64,000 bases of DNA from Nitrospirillum amazonense (GTDB lineage: Bacteria; Pseudomonadota; Alphaproteobacteria; Azospirillales; Azospirillaceae): positions 62,001-126,000 of the forward strand of contig NZ_VITV01000010.1 of NCBI RefSeq assembly GCF_007828035.1. The letters run 5' to 3'. The translations under genes and the position numbers were made by a program. Of this stretch, positions 1 through 7,298 are shown one piece after another. The notes beneath the pieces were generated by a model. It saw nothing but the letters and a program-made list of their open reading frames with translations. It was not told the DNA's origin and searched no databases. Position 1 is the stretch's first letter; every line of letters begins with the position of its first letter.

Positions 1-460
1 ATACGCCGGCCAGGGTCGCAGCGACCTTGCCCGCCCCCAGGCGGCGCATGAGCAGTACCGTGAAGACGCCGGCGATAATCTGCAGGATGATATGCATGTA
101 TAACTGGCCATTAGGCAGGGCCAGCAGCGGTGTCAGTGGAAACAGGGCGGCGGACTGCATCTCACCCGCCAAGGGCATGCCCACGCCTTGGAAATAGTTC
201 CACCAGGGCAAGTGACCGCTCAGCAGATCCAGCGCGGCGCGATGGCCCAGGGTCTGGCTGGTGAAGGCGATATTCGGATCCAGCGTCGGGTTGCCCGGAT
301 GGGCCATCGTGAGCTCGCTGGCCAGGCGACTGTAAAGCGGTGTCGGATCCGCGATGCGCAGCCCCAGGATCAGAGGCAGCTTCACCAAAATGGGGGCCAG
401 AATGACCAGGGCCAGGGCCAGTCGATTGTTCCAGGTGGTACGGCCGGTATTATTTCGCAT
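1..460 (-). CDS. Polytopic membrane protein, YfhO/GT-C-like (3' end outside window)
   Basis: This leftward gene begins at an ATG (458-460) and runs off the left edge, so only about 153 N-terminal residues are visible. The first 25 residues hold a hydrophobic segment after a short Arg/Asn-rich start. A loop follows with the short motifs FTSQTLGHRAALD and WWNYFQG, and then further membrane segments (LLALPNGQ, IILQIIAGV). Large bacterial GT-C-fold or YfhO-type membrane proteins, which move sugars from lipid carriers on the outer face of the membrane, have this pattern. The assignment is by pattern only. It is divergent from the other GT-C-like gene at 746 and close to the arabinose-donor operon, so a role as glycan transferase is plausible but unproven. 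Confidence 0.6.
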   Translation of the reverse strand, partial: MRNNTGRTTWNNRLALALVILAPILVKLPLILGLRIADPTPLYSRLASELTMAHPGNPTLDPNIAFTSQTLGHRAALDLLSGHLPWWNYFQGVGMPLAGEMQSAALFPLTPLLALPNGQLYMHIILQIIAGVFTVLLMRRLGAGKVAATLAGV

Positions 461-745
461 ACGCTGCCTAATAAAGTGTAATCGTTTAAAAGTGGCGCCC
501 TGGTCCGAAATAGGCAAAAAGGGCGACGCGCTTCCCAACGCGTCTACCGGTTTTGTCGCCTGTCCACAGAGCTGTCAAGGAAAGTCGGGGCCGCCGGCGC
601 AGCCATCCCAACGCTGCAGCATGCGCGCTTCACCGTAGCATTCCTGCCAATTTCAATGATATAAATAGCGCTCTGCGCGCTCATTTCGTGCTTTGGCAGC
701 GCAATTCTTGCAAACGGATTCGGAATAAAGATCGGTACGACTGAT

Positions 746-2476
746 ATGATTGACGCTGACTGGTTCTCCAATGTTACTTTTCTGGTTTATTTCACATTCG
801 TAATTCTAGCGTTGACTTATTTGCCATGGGTGGCGGCCGTCACGGGCGGTGGCAGGTGGCTCAAATTGCCGGCTGAGAGAATTGTTTTGGGCGGCGTTAG
901 CTATGGTGTGGCGGGTTACGTCACCTTTTTTGCTTATTTCTTTTCCCGGGCCATTGGCACCACCGTCACCTTAATAGGGGCCACGGGTTTCGTTGCCGCT
1001 GCCGTCTGCGCCTGGCGGGCGGGATGGCTGAGGAGGGAACGGCTGACCAACGATCCGGCCTTGACCGCGCTGGTGCTGGTCGGTCTGTTCACGCTGGCCC
1101 TTAGCGCCGCCGGGTTGATTTATGGTGGCATGGGGGATGTCCTACGGACGGCGGCTGTGCGCTTCTCGCATCATCTCCCCATAGACAACGCGTTGCCGCG
1201 CCTGTTCGAGGACGGTCTTTATCATAACTACATTCCCAGGCCTCTGACTGGTGATTGGCTGACCAGTGACCGCCCGCCGCTTCAGACGGGGTTGGCGCTG
1301 GAAGTGGCGCCGTTGGCGGTTCAGGCCGGGTGGCGCCATGATATGGCCTACGAACTCGCGTCCATCGGCGCCCAGGCGTTCTTCCTGCTGGGATTGGCAG
1401 CGTATCTGGCGGTCTGGCGGTTGAAGGATGGGGCCATCGCCGTTGGTCTTGTGGCGTGCGCCTTTTCCTCGGTCGCCATCATAAACGGATTCTTCGTATG
1501 GCCGAAGCTGATCGCAGCGGGCTTCATCCTGATGACGGCGGCGCTGCTGCTCTCTCCCTATTACCATGAAATCCGGGCCAGCTGGCGTCATGGAGCTCTG
1601 GTCGGTGCCACGGCTGCCTTGGCAATGTTGAGCCACGGCAGCACGGCCTTCATCCTGCTGGCCGTGGTTGTCCTTTTCCTTGCCATGGGACGAATCCCTA
1701 CTTGGCGCTTTATCCTGGCGGGCGGCGTTTGCTTCATCGCCCTGATGCTGCCTTGGTCCCTCTATCAGGCCCTGGTCGATCCGCCCGGCAACCGACTGTT
1801 GAAGTATCATTTGGCGGACGTGACTCAGGTTGATCCCCGCAGCACCTGGGAAACGTTGCGCGACGTTTACGGGCCGCTATCCTGGCAACAAATCCTCCAC
1901 ACCAAGTGGATAAATTTCCAAAAGATTTTCGATGGGATGTGGGATATTCCCAAATGGATCGGGGAGGCCGGCGGGGCTTTGCTGGCCGGCGACAGCGCGC
2001 GGTATCACAGCCTGAGCGGGGGACTGCGTGGGGGACAGTTCTTCCTGGTGTCTAGCGTCGTCAGCGTGTTTTATTTGGGCTTGCCCGCCGTCTTGTTGGC
2101 CGTCCGCCATCAAAAGGATGCCGCCCGTTTCGTGTTGGTCACCGGAGGCGTGTTCCTGCTGACAGCAGTGGTATGGAGCCTCGCCATGTTCAAGGAAGGG
2201 GCTACCATTATCCATCAGGGCGCGCTGGCCATGCCGCTGATGGCGATTGCAGCCGGCGCAGTTGGTCTTTACGCCCTTTCGCCCTGGCTGGCCATCATCG
2301 TGACCGGAGCCGAAATCATGGTCAGCGTCGCCATATTCGGCATTGGGGTGCCGGACGATTTCCTGAAGGAGTATCACGAGCCCCTGATTAACCCGGGAAT
2401 GGCTGTGGTGGCCGCGCTGGGCACGATTGGCTTCATCCTGGCCTGCCGAAGACTGGGTCGTCAGTTAGGAACCTAA
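746..2476 (+). CDS. Polytopic GT-C-like membrane glycosyltransferase candidate, 576 aa
   Basis: The 576-residue product is almost entirely membrane-spanning, with more than ten hydrophobic segments. A large loop around residues 140-185 holds PRLFEDGLYHNY and SDRPPLQTG; acidic residues in the first external loops are typical catalytic positions of GT-C glycosyltransferases that use polyprenyl-phosphate sugars. It ends 6 nt before the convergent stop of the GtrA gene, the last gene of the arabinose-donor operon. By analogy with mycobacterial AftA/Emb enzymes, it is a candidate arabinosyltransferase; that is inference from context. It could equally be a membrane protein of other function. The ATG at 746 is the first in frame after a roughly 285-nt divergent promoter region that otherwise shows nothing recognisable. 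Confidence 0.6.
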   Translation: MIDADWFSNVTFLVYFTFVILALTYLPWVAAVTGGGRWLKLPAERIVLGGVSYGVAGYVTFFAYFFSRAIGTTVTLIGATGFVAAAVCAWRAGWLRRERLTNDPALTALVLVGLFTLALSAAGLIYGGMGDVLRTAAVRFSHHLPIDNALPRLFEDGLYHNYIPRPLTGDWLTSDRPPLQTGLALEVAPLAVQAGWRHDMAYELASIGAQAFFLLGLAAYLAVWRLKDGAIAVGLVACAFSSVAIINGFFVWPKLIAAGFILMTAALLLSPYYHEIRASWRHGALVGATAALAMLSHGSTAFILLAVVVLFLAMGRIPTWRFILAGGVCFIALMLPWSLYQALVDPPGNRLLKYHLADVTQVDPRSTWETLRDVYGPLSWQQILHTKWINFQKIFDGMWDIPKWIGEAGGALLAGDSARYHSLSGGLRGGQFFLVSSVVSVFYLGLPAVLLAVRHQKDAARFVLVTGGVFLLTAVVWSLAMFKEGATIIHQGALAMPLMAIAAGAVGLYALSPWLAIIVTGAEIMVSVAIFGIGVPDDFLKEYHEPLINPGMAVVAALGTIGFILACRRLGRQLGT

Positions 2477-2482
2477 CGTCGC

Positions 2483-2908
2483 TTACTTGCGGAATGAAAA
2501 GTAACGATGGCCGAAATAGCTGGTCACGACCGGTGACAGCACGCCGATGATATGAGCGATATCCTCGGCGTGCCAGGTCAGGCCGATGGCGGGGAAGGCG
2601 AGGCGTGCCAGGCCTTCGCTGACCAGCCATACCTGTGCTGCGGCCACAGCGTTGACCATGCAAAAGCGGATGAATTCCTCATGGGCCTTGCGGCCCGACG
2701 CCTCGAACACGAAGCGGCGGGACAGCAGGTAGGCCGTGACCATGCCGAACAGATAGGCCACCAGCACGGCGGCCTCGAACGGCATGACGCGGTTCAGCAG
2801 GTAGCGCGCCACCACGTTCACGCCGGCGGAGAAGCCGCCCACGAGCAGGAAGCGGGCGAATTCACTGGCCATCAGCCTGTCCACGGGTGACGCGGGGCGT
2901 TTTTCCAT
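2483..2908 (-). CDS. GtrA family membrane protein, 141 aa
   Basis: A small four-helix membrane protein. The segment FARFLLVGGFSAGVN near residue 18 and the C-terminal FGHRYFSFRK are family hallmarks of GtrA (RFVF and YFSF-like ends). GtrA proteins are thought to flip or recruit polyprenyl-phosphate sugars. The mycobacterial member Rv3789 lies next to dprE1 and dprE2 and acts in arabinan synthesis; here the gene closes an operon that contains dprE1/dprE2-like genes. The start at 2908 gives the usual family length and lies 8 nt after the stop of the upstream oxidoreductase. A longer frame upstream would overlap that gene and is not supported. Confidence 0.85.
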   Translation of the reverse strand: MEKRPASPVDRLMASEFARFLLVGGFSAGVNVVARYLLNRVMPFEAAVLVAYLFGMVTAYLLSRRFVFEASGRKAHEEFIRFCMVNAVAAAQVWLVSEGLARLAFPAIGLTWHAEDIAHIIGVLSPVVTSYFGHRYFSFRK

Positions 2909-2916
2909 GGCAGGGC

Positions 2917-4194
2917 TCACAGCGTGTCGACCATGCGCTTGGCGAAACGGATGCTTTCGGCGATGCCCCGATCCTCGGGGTAATAGTAGCAGGTGTCGGC
3001 CACCTGGAGGCCGGCGACCTCGGTCTGCACCGGCGGCAGCTTGTCCAGGAAATCGGGCTCGCATACCGGCTGGGCGTAGCGCAGGCGGCCGACGTGGGTA
3101 TCGATCAGGTCGGCGTCGGTCAGGGCCGGGTTCAGGCGGTGCACGCAGGCCATCGTCTCCGCCACGAAATCGGCATCCGTCCAGCCCCACTTGGGGTGGC
3201 TGTGCGGCATGTAGTACGGGATGTAGACCACCGTGTCGGGCAGGGGCCGCAGGTTGGAAAATTCGATGATGCCGGGGATCTCCATCGTCGGATCATTCAC
3301 GTTCAGCCAGAAGTGCCGGGTAACCGGCCGCTTCAGCTTAAGCATGACGCAGACCACGCCGATGTTCTTGATGGCGTCGTACTTGTCCTTGGTGGACTGG
3401 GTGAAGGCCGGGACGAGGCCCGCCACATAGGGCGTGGGCACAGTGCAGATGACGGCGTCGGCGGGGAAGAAGCCCTGGGCGGTGCGTACGCCCGTCACCC
3501 GGCCGTCCTCGGACACGATCTCCTCCACCTTGGCGCCCAGGTGCAGGCTGCCGCCGCGTCGCGTGACGTCGGCGGCGAGGGCCTGGACCAGGGTCTCCGA
3601 CCCGCCTTCCAGATAGCCCAGCTGTTCTTTCATCAGGGATTGGCGGGAATTGCCGATGCGGCGGATGCGGGTGGCGATCCAGCTCGCCGAGACGTTATCG
3701 GCGTATTCGAAGAACTTCAGGTCCAGCAGCCGCTTCCACAGCACGTTGAACGGCTTCTCGCCCGCGCCGCGCTTGAACCAGGTGGCGGCGTCCAGATGTT
3801 CGATGGACTGGAAATCGCGGGCCTTGGTGGTCAGGAACATCTGCAGGCCCAGACGCAGCTTATCGATGGGGCCCAGCAGGGGGAAGGACAGCAGGGCCAG
3901 CGGATCGCCCCAGCGGTAATGCTTGCCGTCGATGAAATAGCCCATGGATGTGGTGCGCCATTTCAGCGTGTCGGCGATGCCCAGCTCCGCCAGCAGGTCG
4001 AAGGTCGGCTGGTCCGATTTGCAGATGAAATGGTAATAGCGCTCGATGCTCAGGCCGCCGAAATCGAAGTGCGCCGCCATGCCGCCGGGCTGGGTGTCGA
4101 CCTCGTAGACCGCCACCTCATGGCCGGCCTTTAGGGCATAATGGGCGGCAGCCAGGCCCATGGCGCCGGCGCCGATGACGGCAAGTTTAGCCAT
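2917..4194 (-). CDS. NAD(P)/FAD-dependent amine-oxidase-fold oxidoreductase, 425 aa
   Basis: The N-terminus carries a dinucleotide-binding signature (VIGAGAMGLAAAHYAL, residues 6-21), followed by YEVDTQPGGMA, where the acidic residue and GG motif contact FAD. This is the layout of the amine oxidase / protoporphyrinogen oxidase / UDP-galactopyranose mutase superfamily. A nearly complete conserved body (residues 30-425) suggests an intact enzyme. Family members encoded next to GtrA and GT genes are usually assigned to sugar-lipid or isoprenoid modification, but no substrate can be read from the sequence. It starts 22 nt after the epimerase gene and ends 8 nt before gtrA, so it is co-transcribed with the arabinose-donor genes. 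Confidence 0.75.
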   Translation of the reverse strand: MAKLAVIGAGAMGLAAAHYALKAGHEVAVYEVDTQPGGMAAHFDFGGLSIERYYHFICKSDQPTFDLLAELGIADTLKWRTTSMGYFIDGKHYRWGDPLALLSFPLLGPIDKLRLGLQMFLTTKARDFQSIEHLDAATWFKRGAGEKPFNVLWKRLLDLKFFEYADNVSASWIATRIRRIGNSRQSLMKEQLGYLEGGSETLVQALAADVTRRGGSLHLGAKVEEIVSEDGRVTGVRTAQGFFPADAVICTVPTPYVAGLVPAFTQSTKDKYDAIKNIGVVCVMLKLKRPVTRHFWLNVNDPTMEIPGIIEFSNLRPLPDTVVYIPYYMPHSHPKWGWTDADFVAETMACVHRLNPALTDADLIDTHVGRLRYAQPVCEPDFLDKLPPVQTEVAGLQVADTCYYYPEDRGIAESIRFAKRMVDTL

Positions 4195-4216
4195 TGCGGG
4201 AAACCCCTCGGGAAAA

Positions 4217-5200
4217 TCAGAAGTCGAGGACGACGCTGGCGTAGCGCGGGTCGTTGAAAGTGACGGACAGCGCCTCGTCCAGCGGGGTGGAGCGCACGCC
4301 GAAGATGCCGGGCCAGTCGATGACGATGAATTCGTCGGGCGTCACCAGGGCCTTCAGCTGCTTGGTGGTGAAGGGCGGGTTGCGGTCGACCAGGGCGTAA
4401 ACCGTTAACAGCGCGTGGAAGAGGCCGTAGGGAATGCGCAGCAAGGGCGTCTTGGCGCCCACCGCCTTGCGCAGGACGCGGATCAGCTCAATGTAGGTGA
4501 TTTTTTGCTGGCCCGAGATGTCGTAGGTGCCCGTGCGGCGGCTTTCCAGACAGGCGATGATGATGGCGCTGAAATCTCCCACGTACAGCGGCTGGCGGAT
4601 ATAGCGGCCGGATCCGGGGATGGGGAAGACTGGCACCTTTTGCATGAAGCGGGCGAGCCAGCCCAGATGCTTGCGGTCGAACCATCCGAACATCAGCGTG
4701 GGGCGCAGGGTGACATGGGGGATGGGGCAGGCATCCACCAGCTTTTCCTGGGCCTTCTTGCTCTCGGTATAGAAGTCCACCGCCATGGAATTCACGACGG
4801 AGGAACTGGCGTGAACCAAGTAGGGCACGTCGGCGGCTTGCATGGCGGCCAGCACCCGCTCCGTCGCCGTGATATTGTTATCCTCAAACTCAGCCCAGTC
4901 CAGCCCGCCGATCTGGGCGTGCATCTGGATCACGGCGGCGGCACCTTCCAAGCTGTCCTGCCAGCCATCGTCCCGCGCCAAGTCGGCCTGGATGACGGTG
5001 AGGTCCGGGTGCATGCGGGCAAGCGCCGGGGTGTTCGCCGGATGCTTGTCGATGCAGACGATGTTGGTGTAGCCGGCATCCTTCAGGCGGACCACCAGGT
5101 TCTGGCCCACCAGGCCGGCGGCGCCGGTGATGACGATCTTGCCCACGGGCTTGCCATTGGGCATGTCGGTGCGGCTGGGCATCAGATTTTCATCCACCAT
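4217..5200 (-). CDS. NAD-dependent epimerase/dehydratase family protein, 327 aa
   Basis: This is an extended SDR protein. It has the Rossmann motif GAAGLVGQ near residue 26 and the catalytic pair in YTESKKAQ. SSSVV gives the usual catalytic serine strand. The family acts on nucleotide sugars or related sugar substrates. The start ATG at 5200 shares its A with the stop TAA of the DprE2-like gene (TAATG), implying translational coupling; ATGs at 5182 and a few codons later are alternatives. It has no counterpart in the minimal mycobacterial DPA pathway, so it may act on a second sugar or on a precursor. A longer open frame reaching 6028 exists, but its N-terminal part is only the shadow of the DprE2-like gene. 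Confidence 0.75.
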   Translation of the reverse strand: MVDENLMPSRTDMPNGKPVGKIVITGAAGLVGQNLVVRLKDAGYTNIVCIDKHPANTPALARMHPDLTVIQADLARDDGWQDSLEGAAAVIQMHAQIGGLDWAEFEDNNITATERVLAAMQAADVPYLVHASSSVVNSMAVDFYTESKKAQEKLVDACPIPHVTLRPTLMFGWFDRKHLGWLARFMQKVPVFPIPGSGRYIRQPLYVGDFSAIIIACLESRRTGTYDISGQQKITYIELIRVLRKAVGAKTPLLRIPYGLFHALLTVYALVDRNPPFTTKQLKALVTPDEFIVIDWPGIFGVRSTPLDEALSVTFNDPRYASVVLDF

Positions 5201-5961
5201 TAGATTTTCATACGGTTGAAGATGGCGCCCGGCAGGTTGCGGATGATCATCATGATGCCCATCCAGAACCAGGGGGTGTAGAGGGTGGTGGCGCCCTTGG
5301 CGGCCGCCCGGTCGATGTCGGCCGCTACCTTCTCCGGCGTGGCCCACAGCGGCCCGCCCTTGGCCAGGCCATCGGTCATGGGCGTGTCGATGAAGCCTGG
5401 CTTCACCGTCAGCACCTTTACCTTCGTGCCGGCGAAGCGGTGGGCCATGCCCTGCGCGAACAGGGCCAGGCCGCCCTTGGCGGCGCCATAGACGTAATTG
5501 GACTGGCGTCCGCGATCCCCGGCGACGGACGCTATGGCGATCAGCGTGCCTTGGCCCTGGCGCTCTAGATGGTTGGCGGCGACGGTCAGCCAGGCGCAGG
5601 CGCTGGTCATATTGGTGATCAGCTGGCGGGCCATTTCGGCGGTGTCGGCCTCGGCTGCCTTTTGGTCGCCCAGGATGCCGTAGGCCAGCAGCACCGTGTC
5701 CACACGGCCGCCCAGCTTGGCGGCCATGTCGGCCCAGGCCGTGTCGAAGCCCGCTGCCGGGGCTGCCAGATCCATCATGGCCACCTCGGCACCGGCGGCA
5801 CCGCGTGCCATCAGGTCGGCCGCGATGGCTCCAAGCCGGCGGCCGTCGCGGCCAGCCAGCACCAGGCGCGCGCCGCGTGCCGCGTGCAGGCGGGCGTAAC
5901 GCTCCGCGACGGCGGAAGTCGCGCCCAGGATCACCACGGTCTGTCCGGTCATTTCGGTCAC
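5200..5961 (-). CDS. dprE2: DprE2-like SDR (polyprenylphospho-2-keto-pentose reductase), 253 aa
   Basis: A classical short-chain dehydrogenase. It has an N-terminal GATSAVAERYA nucleotide motif, SVAGDRGRQ with the catalytic Ser region, and YVYGAAKGG with the Tyr-x3-Lys pair. PGFIDTPMT follows, and the C-terminus is hydrophobic (WFWMGIMMIIRNLPG). DprE2 carries the same membrane-associated tail; it reduces decaprenylphospho-2-keto-D-arabinose to decaprenylphospho-D-arabinose with NADH. It lies directly after the DprE1-like gene, and the partnership of the two enzymes is the main evidence for the specific name. The start is GTG at 5961, overlapping the upstream TGA as GTGA; an ATG at 5952 is the alternative. 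The symbol is by homology inference; a general SDR role cannot be excluded. Confidence 0.72.
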   Translation of the reverse strand: MTEMTGQTVVILGATSAVAERYARLHAARGARLVLAGRDGRRLGAIAADLMARGAAGAEVAMMDLAAPAAGFDTAWADMAAKLGGRVDTVLLAYGILGDQKAAEADTAEMARQLITNMTSACAWLTVAANHLERQGQGTLIAIASVAGDRGRQSNYVYGAAKGGLALFAQGMAHRFAGTKVKVLTVKPGFIDTPMTDGLAKGGPLWATPEKVAADIDRAAAKGATTLYTPWFWMGIMMIIRNLPGAIFNRMKI

Positions 5962-7295
5962 GCCTGCTTGCTCTTCGTAGGGGCCTGTTCCATGCGCCGC
6001 CAGAAGTCGGACATGAAGGCGGGGTCAATGTGCCGCTTGAAATCCGCCACAGCGGGATAGCCCGCCGCGAACAGGTCCGCCGGCATGCGCGCGTCCTTGG
6101 CGGGATAAAGCCGGCCGCCGGCGGCTGCCACCGTGCGATCCAGATCCGCCATCAGGGCCAGGGTGCGCTGACCCTGGTTAGGGAAATCCAACGCCAGGGT
6201 GGTACCGGCCATGGGAAAGGACAGGAGGCCGGCAGGCGCGACGTCGCCGAAGTTCTTGAGCACCACCAGGCAGGATCCGGTGCCCGAGGCCGCGATCCGG
6301 GCCAGCAGCTCCGTCACGGCCTCCCGCGCCACGGCGGGGGGCACGACGCATTGGTACTGGTAGAATCCCCGGGGACCGTACACGCGGTTCCAGTGATGCA
6401 CACCGTCCAGGGGATAGAAGAACCCATCGAAGTGGCAGCGGCCGGCGAAGGTGGCGCCCGGACGGCTGTAATAGGCGGCGTTGAACGCGCGCAAGCTCAG
6501 GCCGTTGATCAGGCTGATGGGCGGGGTCAGGGGCACCGCGAGCTTGGCGCTAGCCGGCTGAGCCAGGCGCGGGCCATCCGGCGCGTGGCGCCCGCGGGAG
6601 AAGATGCCCCGCCCCAAGCTGGCGCCCTGGCTGAGGCAGTCGACCCAGGCCACGCTGTAAGGCCAGTCCAGGCTTTCGGCCGCCAAGTCGAAAAAGCGGT
6701 CGACATGGTCGAAGCGGATGTTCTCCACCTCCATGTCGGACGAGGCGATGGCTTGCAGCTGGATTTCCGCCCATTCGATCAGGCCGGTCAGGCCCAGGCC
6801 GCCGATCGTGGCGCGGAACAGGTCGGTATTGCGGTCAGGCGCGCAATCGACCAGGGTTCCATCGGACCGGCGCAGGCCCAAGGCCCGGACATGGTGGCCG
6901 AAGCTACCGGCCACATGGTGGTTCTTGCCGTGCACGTCGTTGGCCACGGCACCGCCCAGGGTAACGAACTTGGTGCCGGGGGTGACGGCCACGAACCAGC
7001 CGCGCGGCACGGTGATGACATGCAGATCGGCCAGGCTCAGGCCCGCGTCCGCCCGCAACACGCCGGTGGCGGTGTCGAAGGCGTGGCAGCGATCCATGCG
7101 GCGGGTGACCAGCAGGCCGCCGCCGGCGTTTAGCGGGCTGTCCCCATAGGAACGGCCCAGGCCGTGGGCCAGCGCGCTGCCGGTTTTCTCCAGCAGGGTG
7201 GTTAGCAAGGGCGCGGCATCTTCGCGAAAGGCGGGCGTCGCCACGTCATGTTCGACGCTGGCCAGATTTCCCCAGGACTTGATCGGCTGGCGCAT
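5958..7295 (-). CDS. dprE1: DprE1-like FAD oxidase (polyprenylphosphoribose 2'-epimerase subunit), 445 aa
   Basis: This is a VAO/PCMH-fold flavoprotein with the FAD-binding motif GLGRSYGDSP (residues 45-54), a second FAD loop GTKFVTLGGAVANDVHG near residues 105-120, and an ALO-type C-terminal half. LSFP near 360, LALDFP near 368 and YPAKDAR near 397 line up by eye with M. tuberculosis DprE1. DprE1 oxidises the 2'-hydroxyl of decaprenylphosphoribose in the first half of epimerisation to the arabinose donor. The catalytic Lys (YxAKD) is kept, whereas the Cys that benzothiazinones attack in mycobacteria appears as Ala. The start ATG lies 3 nt after the HAD-UbiA stop, and the end overlaps the DprE2-like start. 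Confidence 0.82.
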   Translation of the reverse strand: MRQPIKSWGNLASVEHDVATPAFREDAAPLLTTLLEKTGSALAHGLGRSYGDSPLNAGGGLLVTRRMDRCHAFDTATGVLRADAGLSLADLHVITVPRGWFVAVTPGTKFVTLGGAVANDVHGKNHHVAGSFGHHVRALGLRRSDGTLVDCAPDRNTDLFRATIGGLGLTGLIEWAEIQLQAIASSDMEVENIRFDHVDRFFDLAAESLDWPYSVAWVDCLSQGASLGRGIFSRGRHAPDGPRLAQPASAKLAVPLTPPISLINGLSLRAFNAAYYSRPGATFAGRCHFDGFFYPLDGVHHWNRVYGPRGFYQYQCVVPPAVAREAVTELLARIAASGTGSCLVVLKNFGDVAPAGLLSFPMAGTTLALDFPNQGQRTLALMADLDRTVAAAGGRLYPAKDARMPADLFAAGYPAVADFKRHIDPAFMSDFWRRMEQAPTKSKQA

Positions 7296-7298
7296 GGG

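Noticed and set aside
2887-4134. A 415-codon plus-strand frame opposite the FAD oxidoreductase gene
   Set aside because: No recognisable fold. It is exactly complementary to a gene with a clear FAD-binding motif.
4217-6028. A 603-codon open frame joining the epimerase to an Arg/Gly-rich N-terminal part
   Set aside because: The upstream 275 codons are the alternate frame of the DprE2-like gene and show the biased Arg/Gly/Pro composition of high-GC shadows; the real start is the TAATG overlap at 5200.
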